Positions 1-5,065 of a stretch of DNA of 6,563 nucleotides are shown piece after piece. A program made the position numbers and the translations under genes. Every line of letters begins with the position of its first letter. Position 1 is the first letter of the stretch. The notes beneath the pieces are model-generated. The model was not told the origin of the DNA, did no database searches, and saw only the letters and a program-made list of their open reading frames with translations. The DNA comes from Patescibacteria group bacterium. Its GTDB lineage: Bacteria; Patescibacteriota; Gracilibacteria; UBA1369; LOWO2-01-FULL-3. Location of the stretch: positions 1-6,563 of the forward strand of contig JAHIRL010000120.1 of the NCBI GenBank assembly GCA_018818755.1, written 5' to 3'.

Positions 1-144
1 AAGAAAATGAGAAATTCCCCGATTTTCTTCCACCTCATAACGACTTCCCGCACCAGCCAAGATTAAAACAGTCACAGCAGCGGTTCCGCTAAGTTTTTCT
101 GTTACAACCCGTAATCCACTTTCTAGTGTCGTTTTTTTAAACAT
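1..144 (-). CDS. Peptidase M16 family (insulinase-like zinc protease), N-terminal fragment
   Basis: Only the first 48 codons lie in the window; the gene continues past the left edge. The visible protein begins MFKKTTLESGLRVV, continues with a hydrophobic VTVLILAGAGSRYE stretch, and ends at GISHFL. This is the usual start of M16 metallopeptidases (processing-peptidase / PqqL / YmxG type), where the next residues complete the zinc-binding HxxEH motif; here only its first histidine (residue 46) is inside the window. M16 enzymes are zinc proteases that cleave peptides inside a closed chamber, and small bacterial members are often cytoplasmic. The start is fixed by the family alignment and by an extended -10 element TGCTATAAT ending 6 nt upstream, which leaves no room for a ribosome binding site. 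The gene diverges from the penicillin-binding protein gene. Family assignment is fairly sure; the substrate is unknown. Confidence 0.85.
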   Translation of the reverse strand, partial: MFKKTTLESGLRVVTEKLSGTAAVTVLILAGAGSRYEVEENRGISHFL

Positions 145-150
145 GGGCAG

Positions 151-179
151 ATTATAGCAGGAAACCAATTCCCCACCAA
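151..179 (-). promoter_or_regulatory. Extended -10 promoter of the M16 gene, leaderless
   Basis: On the minus strand the -10 hexamer is a perfect TATAAT (156 to 151) preceded by TGC, which makes an extended -10. A weak -35, TTGGTG (179 to 174), lies 17 bp upstream. Exactly 6 nt (CTGCCC) separate the hexamer from the ATG at 144, so transcription should begin at or next to the A of the start codon. That predicts a leaderless mRNA. Confidence 0.7.
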
Positions 180-188
180 AGGACTTTC

Positions 189-197
189 TGCTAAAAT
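189..197 (+). promoter_or_regulatory. Extended -10 promoter of the PBP gene, leaderless
   Basis: TGCTAAAAT is an extended -10 element (TG at 189-190, hexamer TAAAAT at 192-197). It sits 6 nt before the ATG at 204, the same spacing as in the divergent promoter. No convincing -35 is visible (TTCCCC at the 17-bp position), as is common for extended -10 promoters. The expected transcription start falls on the ATG, and there is no Shine-Dalgarno sequence. Confidence 0.55.
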
Positions 198-203
198 ACT
201 CGC

Positions 204-2447
204 ATGCACAGAAACAGATCCCGCATAGAAATCAACAAAATCAACTTTTTAATTATTGCCAGCATCTTCGTTACGGCAATAATTATTTTCAGGCTTTTCC
301 AATTACAAATTATCAAACACCAATATTTTCAGGAGATAGCCACCAAATCCCAGCACGGAGTTGTTGAACTACCGGCCCAACGCGGAGAAATATTGATCAA
401 AGACCAGCACTCTCAGGAAGAATTTTTGCTAGCCACCAATATCACTTTAGACCTACTTTACGCCGATCCCTCAATCATCAAAGACCCAATATATCTGGCG
501 AAAAAACTCAGCCCCCTAATTTTCGACCTCAACTTTGCCCGGGAAGAAGACGACAAAAGGATAGAAAAAGCCTCAAAAAACATCCCTCTGGAAGCCACTG
601 AGGAAGAAATTGAACAAATGCTTCGTCCACTTTCCGACAACGAACTTGAAAAAAAATTCCAGGAAGAATTGGAAATATCGTTATCACAAAAACAACGCCC
701 TGAAATTCTTCTGGCAACAGAACTGGAACCCGAAATTCTTGAACAAATCCAAACCCTAAACCTAAGTGGAATTGAAATTATCGAAAAGAGCGTTTACGCT
801 TATCCTTCACAAATTAGCAATCGCACAGCCACATCGGAAAAACTTGGACCACTTGTAGAAATTCCCACAAGCAAACTCTTCGCAATTTTGGAAGGAAGAA
901 ACCGTTATGTAGTTTTAAAGAAAAAAATTCAGCCGAATATCTCCGAACAAATCCAAACCCTGATAAAAGAAGATGAACTTTTTGCCGGACTAGGATTGCA
1001 GGAAGAATATTTTCGTTTCTACCCGGAAGGTCAGTTAGCGGCCAATATTGTCGGATATGTAAACCACGAAAATATTGGACAATATGGAATTGAAAGCTCT
1101 TTCAACACCCAACTCCAAGGGAAAGCCGGCCAATTTCAAACAAAAAGAGATTCAATAGGTCGCCAAATTACAGTTGGCGAAAGCGTCCTAAACCCTGCCG
1201 TAGATGGCGATAACATTGTTCTCACAATAGATCGCTCCATCCAAATGAAAACCGAAGAAATTATCAAAGAAGCAGTTGAGAAATATCGCGCAGACAGCGG
1301 ACAAGCCATAATTATGGAACCAAAAACCGGAAACATAATTGCCATGGTAAATTATCCCACATTCAATCCCAACGAATACGGAGATGTTTTTGAACTTGTA
1401 GATATAAGCTTTAGCGAAGAAGAAATGGAGAAGAATCTTGTAACAAGCAATCAGGAAGATCTCTATTATTACTATACAGATGCCGTTACCCTTTCCCGCT
1501 ATCCCGTTTTTAAGAAAAATGATAAATTTTACCGCTACAAAAATTACACCGGCCCGGAAGTTTATCACAACAAAATCATCTCCTGGCCTTATGAACCCGG
1601 TTCAGTTTTTAAATCTATCGTAATGGGCATCGCCATAGACGACGGAGACATCACCCCCAACACCACTTACAACGACACTGGCCCGGTTGGCGTAGATTTT
1701 AACCCCTATACCAACGAATACGATTTCGAAATCAAAAACTCCGAAGGCTACAAAGGCCTTGTAAGCATGAGTTCCGTTTTAGCAGAATCCCTAAACACCG
1801 GAATGACTTTTATTGCCAAACGCATTGGTGGCTCACTTTTTTATAGTTACCTAAAAAAATTCGGTTTCTTGGATCGCACAGACATCGAATTTGACGCCGA
1901 AAGCAAAGGCAAAATTGAATACTTCGAAGATTGGACCGAATCCGAACTTGCCACACACGCCTTCGGGCAAGGTCTCACAGTTACAATGATCCAACTCGCA
2001 AATGCATATAGTGCCCTGATTAACGGTGGAGTTCTAATGCAACCCCACATAATAGACTACATCAAACACGACAATGACACCCAAACCCACATCGAACCTC
2101 ACGAAATCAGCCGCGTAGTATCTGAAGAAAGTTCCTCAACCATGATAGCCATGCTGGTAAACTCAGTCGAAAACGGCGTAGCCAACAAAGGCCAGGTAGA
2201 AGGCCACTTCGTCGGAGGCAAAACCGGAACTTCACAAACATACAAACACGGCCAAGCCCTCTCCGGTGTCGGCACAACCATTACCAGCTTTGCCGGCTTT
2301 GGCCCAATAAACAATCCCCAATTCATAGTCGTAATAAAATTCGACCACCCCCGCCTAAGTGAATGGGGATCCGAAACCGCCGCCCCAACATTTTCACTTA
2401 TAGCAAAATACCTCTTCGACTACTACAACATCCCGCCGGACAAATAG
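204..2447 (+). CDS. ftsI: Class B penicillin-binding protein, FtsI/SpoVD-like peptidoglycan D,D-transpeptidase
   Basis: This membrane-anchored enzyme cross-links peptidoglycan stem peptides outside the cytoplasmic membrane. FtsI-type proteins act in the division septum. One N-terminal transmembrane segment spans about residues 14-35. The PBP dimerisation (pedestal) domain follows, with the AQRGEI motif at 58-63 and FYPEGQLAANIVGYV at 272-286. The transpeptidase domain runs from about 330 to the end, with all three catalytic motifs: SVFK (S467 nucleophile, K470), SLN (529-531) and KTG (673-675). There is no PASTA domain. At 747 aa it is clearly longer than E. coli FtsI (588 aa). The extra length includes an acidic segment near 113-160, a duplicated element around 165-185 and 233-253, and a tyrosine-rich insert near 391-462. 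FtsI type is favoured over PBP2/MrdA by the YEPGSVFK and FAGFGP contexts, but this is not certain. The gene is transcribed alone and its TAG stop abuts the stop of the convergent gene. Confidence 0.93.
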   Translation: MHRNRSRIEINKINFLIIASIFVTAIIIFRLFQLQIIKHQYFQEIATKSQHGVVELPAQRGEILIKDQHSQEEFLLATNITLDLLYADPSIIKDPIYLAKKLSPLIFDLNFAREEDDKRIEKASKNIPLEATEEEIEQMLRPLSDNELEKKFQEELEISLSQKQRPEILLATELEPEILEQIQTLNLSGIEIIEKSVYAYPSQISNRTATSEKLGPLVEIPTSKLFAILEGRNRYVVLKKKIQPNISEQIQTLIKEDELFAGLGLQEEYFRFYPEGQLAANIVGYVNHENIGQYGIESSFNTQLQGKAGQFQTKRDSIGRQITVGESVLNPAVDGDNIVLTIDRSIQMKTEEIIKEAVEKYRADSGQAIIMEPKTGNIIAMVNYPTFNPNEYGDVFELVDISFSEEEMEKNLVTSNQEDLYYYYTDAVTLSRYPVFKKNDKFYRYKNYTGPEVYHNKIISWPYEPGSVFKSIVMGIAIDDGDITPNTTYNDTGPVGVDFNPYTNEYDFEIKNSEGYKGLVSMSSVLAESLNTGMTFIAKRIGGSLFYSYLKKFGFLDRTDIEFDAESKGKIEYFEDWTESELATHAFGQGLTVTMIQLANAYSALINGGVLMQPHIIDYIKHDNDTQTHIEPHEISRVVSEESSSTMIAMLVNSVENGVANKGQVEGHFVGGKTGTSQTYKHGQALSGVGTTITSFAGFGPINNPQFIVVIKFDHPRLSEWGSETAAPTFSLIAKYLFDYYNIPPDK

Positions 2448-2810
2448 TCAATTCCCCTCCAAAACACAAAGCCTCTTTTCGTGATCATCCAGCTTATCAT
2501 CCATCCGTAATCGTTGCACAGCTCTAAGCTCCCTATCGCATCTTGTTTCTCGCACTTCTTTCAAAGCTTCATCCATCAAAACCATAAACTTAGCATGATC
2601 CTGCTTGGTATACATATTTTCCTCAATCCTCTCAACATTAGCCACCAAAGCAACATGAGAAACTGTTAAATCATCCAGTCTGGCATGAATAGGAGCAAGC
2701 TCCTTTTTGAAAGCCTTTTTGAGTTCCTTTTTGAGTTCCTTTTTGAGCTCGACCCTAAAAAATCCCTTCGTAACAAGCTCATCCGCGTCATTTTTTTTAA
2801 TTTTTTTCAT
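2448..2810 (-). CDS. Small coiled-coil protein of unknown function
   Basis: The protein has 120 aa and I cannot assign a function. The N-terminus is strongly basic (MKKIKKND), followed by a low-complexity KKEL repeat at residues 20-38 encoded by 12-nt tandem repeats. The rest is predicted helical and charged: a hydrophobic heptad-like stretch at about 40-65, a TKQDHAKFMVLMDEALKEVR segment, and a C-terminal DDHEKRLCVLE end typical of coiled coils. There is no signal peptide or membrane segment, so it is probably cytoplasmic. Short proteins with the TKxDxxKFM...LDEAL...DHEKR layout seem recurrent in Patescibacteria, from memory only. The ATG start gives the longest frame; no Shine-Dalgarno is visible upstream. 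A weak promoter-like pair (GTGAAA, 17 bp, TCAAAT; 2847 to 2819) could drive it. Its TGA stop touches the TAG stop of the convergent PBP gene. The repeat-rich composition makes coding less certain than for the neighbours. Confidence 0.72.
   Translation of the reverse strand: MKKIKKNDADELVTKGFFRVELKKELKKELKKAFKKELAPIHARLDDLTVSHVALVANVERIEENMYTKQDHAKFMVLMDEALKEVRETRCDRELRAVQRLRMDDKLDDHEKRLCVLEGN
2701..2748. repeat. Four tandem 12-nt repeats inside the coiled-coil gene
   Basis: Four consecutive 12-nt units share the core CCTTTTTGA on the plus strand; units 2 and 3 differ at one position and the outer units carry one to three changes. On the minus strand each unit encodes a LKKE-like tetrapeptide (LKKE, LKKE, LKKA, FKKE). 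The repeat length is a multiple of three, so a change in copy number by slippage would keep the reading frame. Confidence 0.9.
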
Positions 2811-2937
2811 AACAGTTTATTTGATTTTCGCCCCTGGGACTTTTCACCCTAAAGTATTTTTTTTAAAACTTCAAGCTCCACACCCTTGCAATTTAAATTA
2901 TCAGCTAGCACAAAAGGATTTTAATCTAAAAATAGTG

Positions 2938-2966
2938 TTGACGATCTTGCAACAACACCCTATTAT
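2938..2966 (+). promoter_or_regulatory. Sigma-70-type promoter of the isc operon
   Basis: TTGACG (2938-2943) and TATTAT (2961-2966) are separated by 17 bp, the optimal spacing, and each differs from consensus at one base. The expected transcription start is near 2973, giving a leader of about 24 nt to the ATG at 2997 or about 75 nt to the favoured regulator start at 3048. A 6-bp inverted repeat, GTGTTG (2935-2940) and CAACAC (2953-2958), overlaps the -35 box. Confidence 0.75.
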
Positions 2967-2985
2967 TAAACCCACTTTAACTTGG

Positions 2986-2996
2986 ACTAAATTAGT
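2986..2996. promoter_or_regulatory. Candidate IscR/Rrf2 operator
   Basis: ACTAAATTAGT is an 11-bp perfect inverted repeat (ACTAA, central A, TTAGT). With the preceding G it fits the twelve-base core GACTRWWWYAGT of the E. coli IscR type 1 (cluster-bound IscR) consensus. The outer flanks of that consensus match poorly. It lies about 13-23 nt downstream of the predicted transcription start and just upstream of the regulator gene, where a bound dimer would block transcription. Autorepression by the downstream Rrf2 protein is inferred from position and sequence. Confidence 0.55.
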
Positions 2997-3047
2997 ATGA
3001 TTAAAACAGCGCCAAAACTCAGAAAAAAACCACAACATAGTGGTTCA

Positions 3048-3434
3048 ATGCACATCACAAAAAAAGTCGATTACGGACTTGTTTTCCTAGTGGAACTAGC
3101 CCAAAGCAAAATTCCTCTATCCATCCAAAGCATTGCAAAAGCACAAGGCGCCCCTTACTCCTTTCTCCAAAAACTCGCTCAAGACCTCCAGCAAGCCAAT
3201 CTAATCAAGTCCACAAAAGGAGCCCACGGAGGATATTCCTTAAAAAAAACTCCTTCAAAAATCAATTTAAAAGAAATCATCGAAGCTTTAGAAGGACCAA
3301 TAACCCTCACCCCTTGCCTACGCACCCCCTGCAATTGCGGCAAAAATTGCCGGATAAAATCCGTCCTCACAGAACTAAACCTCGAAATCGCCACATCCTT
3401 CGCCAAAAAAAATCTAAACCACTTCCTCACATGA
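3048..3434 (+). CDS. iscR: Rrf2-family Fe-S cluster regulator, IscR-like
   Basis: This is a 128-aa winged-helix transcription factor that probably binds an Fe-S cluster and adjusts expression of the downstream cluster-assembly genes. Rrf2 proteins normally begin M-x-[IL]-[ST]-x-K-x-DY, matching MHITKKVDYGL, so I chose the ATG at 3048 over the in-frame ATG at 2997, which would add 17 basic residues. The helix-turn-helix and wing lie around residues 25-65, ending in the family signature KSTKGAHGGYSL. The presumed cluster ligands are C90, C95, C97 and C101; E. coli IscR uses C92, C98, C104 and H107, so number and region agree but spacing is tighter. Its last four bases, ATGA, overlap the start of iscS, which suggests translational coupling. 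A promoter and an IscR-like palindrome precede it. The Rrf2 family is certain; the IscR role is inferred from cysteines and context, with NsrR or CymR-like function as alternatives. Confidence 0.88.
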   Translation: MHITKKVDYGLVFLVELAQSKIPLSIQSIAKAQGAPYSFLQKLAQDLQQANLIKSTKGAHGGYSLKKTPSKINLKEIIEALEGPITLTPCLRTPCNCGKNCRIKSVLTELNLEIATSFAKKNLNHFLT

Positions 3435-4573
3435 AAATATACCTCGACAATGCGGCCACCACAAAAGTAGATCCCCGCGTCCTTAAAGCCATGAGCTGGT
3501 ACAACCTTAACGAATATGGCAACGCCTCTTCCCTCCATTTTATGGGAGATGCAAGCCACCAAGCAATCCAGGAAGCCACCAAACAAATCGCCAAAATCCT
3601 CAACTGTGACCCAAAAGGTCTAATTTTTACTTCAGGTGCAACCGAAGCCAATAACCTAATTATCAAGGGCCTAATGCGGGCAAGCTCCAAAAAACACCTA
3701 ATCGTTTCCGAAATCGAGCACCCTTCCATCCTCTCCCCGGCCAAAGAACTTGAAAAAGAAGGATTCAGTGTTTCATACGCCCCCATCTCCCCTTCCGGCC
3801 ACATCAACATCAAAGCCCTCGAAAAATTAATCACAAAAAACACAGCCCTAATCTCAATAATGGCCGTAAACAACGAAATCGGCACAGTCCAAAACATCAA
3901 AAAAATCGCCGCCCTAGCCCACAAACACGGAGCTTATTTCCACACAGACGCAGTCCAAGCCATCCCCTATCAAAAACTAAACATCCTCCGCGACAACATA
4001 GACTTCCTTAGCCTTTCCGCCCACAAATTCCACGGGCCAAAAGGCATGGGCCTCGCATACATCAATCCCAGCGCAAAAATCGCCCCACAACAAACCGGCG
4101 GCGGCCAAGCTCACAATTTACGCGCCGGCACATACAACACGCCCGGAATCGTCGGCATGGCCGAAGCTCTACGCATAGCATACAAAGAACGAGATCAACA
4201 CCTCGCCCACACAAAAGAACTCCAAGCACTCCTTCTTAAAGGAATCTCCCAAATCCCAGGAACCACCCTAAACGGCTCCCTTACTCACAGGAACTCAAAT
4301 AACCTCAACATAATTTTTAACCAAGTCGAAGGCGAAGCAATCCTCCTAGACCTCTCCGAAAAAGGCATCTGCGTTTCCACCGGATCCGCCTGCTCCGCCA
4401 AAAGCCTCCGCGTTTCCCATGTATTAAAAGCCCTCCAAATAGACAAAAATCAGCTCAATTCCTCAATCCGTTTCTCCTTAAGCAAATTCACCACAAAAGG
4501 AGAAATCCAACAAACAATCAAAGCCCTAAAGCAAACTATCAAGCGCCTGCGATCATTCACAGCCCTAACCTAA
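3431..4573 (+). CDS. iscS: Cysteine desulfurase, IscS/NifS type
   Basis: This PLP-dependent enzyme converts L-cysteine to alanine and carries the sulfur as a persulfide for transfer to the IscU scaffold; it acts in the cytoplasm. The 380-aa protein starts MKIYLDNAATTKVDP, the standard N-terminus of the family; an in-frame ATG at 3314 would add 39 residues that overlap the regulator gene and lack family similarity. Visible active-site residues are T71 and E72 in the GATEANN motif, H97 in EIEHPS, D173 and Q176 in HTDAVQA, the PLP-binding lysine K199 in SAHKFHGPKG, and the catalytic C321 in STGSACSAKS. That cysteine context and its loop place it in group I (IscS/NifS) rather than SufS. Length is close to normal (E. 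coli IscS is 404 aa). It overlaps iscR by 4 nt and is followed by iscU after 5 nt. Confidence 0.96.
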   Translation: MKIYLDNAATTKVDPRVLKAMSWYNLNEYGNASSLHFMGDASHQAIQEATKQIAKILNCDPKGLIFTSGATEANNLIIKGLMRASSKKHLIVSEIEHPSILSPAKELEKEGFSVSYAPISPSGHINIKALEKLITKNTALISIMAVNNEIGTVQNIKKIAALAHKHGAYFHTDAVQAIPYQKLNILRDNIDFLSLSAHKFHGPKGMGLAYINPSAKIAPQQTGGGQAHNLRAGTYNTPGIVGMAEALRIAYKERDQHLAHTKELQALLLKGISQIPGTTLNGSLTHRNSNNLNIIFNQVEGEAILLDLSEKGICVSTGSACSAKSLRVSHVLKALQIDKNQLNSSIRFSLSKFTTKGEIQQTIKALKQTIKRLRSFTALT

Positions 4574-4578
4574 AAACT

Positions 4579-4980
4579 ATGTCCCTAAACTATACAAAAA
4601 AAGTCCTCAATCATTTCCTCCATCCCAAGAACATTGGAGAAATCTCCAAGCCCGACGGCCAAAGCGAAGTAGGTAATCCCGTCTGCGGAGATATGCTCAA
4701 ATTTTCCATCAAGGTAAAAGACGGGAAAATCCAAAACATCAAATTCCTCTCTTTCGGCTGCGCCTCAAACATCGCCACCGCCTCCATGCTCACCGAAAAA
4801 GTTAAAGGCCTCACGATAGAAAAAGCCAAAACCTACGATTGGAACAAAATAGTCAAAGACTTGGACGGCCTACCCAAACAAAAAATCCACTGCTCAATCC
4901 TCGCAGTAGAAGGCCTAAAAAAAGCCATCGAGAACTACGAAGGCAAACGCATAGACACAGCCCCAAAAGTAAAAAAGTAA
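4579..4980 (+). CDS. iscU: Fe-S cluster assembly scaffold IscU
   Basis: IscU receives sulfur from IscS and iron to build a [2Fe-2S] cluster and passes it to target proteins. The 133-aa length fits the family. The conserved ligands are all present: C36 and D38 in GNPVCGD, C61 in SFGCASNIA, and H104 and C105 in KIHCSILA. The loop before H104 reads LPKQK (98-102) where E. coli has LPPVK, the motif recognised by the HscA chaperone, so chaperone-assisted transfer may be absent or different. The protein ends in a lysine-rich tail (TAPKVKK). It is the last gene of the operon, 5 nt after iscS, with no Shine-Dalgarno sequence. No iscA, hscB, hscA or ferredoxin gene follows. NifU-type multi-domain forms are excluded by length. 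Confidence 0.95.
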   Translation: MSLNYTKKVLNHFLHPKNIGEISKPDGQSEVGNPVCGDMLKFSIKVKDGKIQNIKFLSFGCASNIATASMLTEKVKGLTIEKAKTYDWNKIVKDLDGLPKQKIHCSILAVEGLKKAIENYEGKRIDTAPKVKK

Positions 4981-4995
4981 AAATTTTTTACTTTT
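4965..4995 (+). terminator. A/T-only hairpin at the end of iscU, possible weak terminator
   Basis: AAAAGTAAAAAA (4965-4976) is followed after a 7-nt loop by its exact complement TTTTTTACTTTT (4984-4995), so a 12-bp stem overlaps the iscU stop codon. It is almost entirely A-U pairs, and the 3' arm itself is U-rich. It is much weaker than a normal intrinsic terminator and could be a low-efficiency end or 3' stabilising structure for the isc operon. No better terminator for the plus strand is visible before the convergent gene. Confidence 0.35.
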
Positions 4996-5022
4996 CGCAC
5001 ACTCAAACACAACCCTTCTCAC

Positions 5023-5057
5023 AAAAAAAGAGCGCAGACCGCTAAGGCCCACGCTCT
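5023..5057 (-). terminator. Intrinsic terminator of the DUF3352 gene
   Basis: Read on the minus strand, AGAGCGTGGGCC pairs with GGTCTGCGCTCT around a 5-nt loop TTAGC, giving a 12-bp stem with three G-U wobbles, and is followed by a run of T (5029 to 5023). It begins 8 nt after the TAA stop at 5068-5066. On the plus strand the wobble pairs become mismatches and no U-run follows, so it works only for leftward transcription. Confidence 0.88.
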
Positions 5058-5065
5058 CAAAATGC

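Noticed and set aside
1188..1568. 126-codon minus-strand frame inside the PBP gene
   Set aside because: It is antisense to the conserved transpeptidase domain, with hydrophobic low-information composition and no promoter or start signal.
2701..2748. Tandem repeats as a CRISPR-like array
   Set aside because: Units are 12 nt with no spacers and lie within a coding frame.
2819..2847. Promoter for the coiled-coil gene (GTGAAA, 17 bp, TCAAAT on the minus strand)
   Set aside because: Only four of six bases match in each box and the -10 lacks A at position 2; too weak to list as a feature.
2707..3000. Open frame on the plus strand across the coiled-coil gene and the intergenic region
   Set aside because: It is phenylalanine/serine-rich, starts with the reverse of the KKEL repeat and runs through the isc promoter; the minus-strand frame has better protein character.
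3314..3430. Upstream in-frame start for the cysteine desulfurase
   Set aside because: The extra 39 residues overlap the regulator gene and match nothing in the family; ATG 3431 gives the standard MKIYLDNAATT start.
3432..3470. TGA read as glycine or tryptophan (alternative code of some Gracilibacteria)
   Set aside because: TGA ends the regulator exactly at the usual family length and overlaps the next start; the long genes contain no in-frame TGA, so the code is standard here.
4839..5045. Plus-strand frame overlapping the end of iscU and the terminator
   Set aside because: It is an arginine/lysine/proline-rich out-of-frame reading of iscU that runs into the terminator of the opposite gene.
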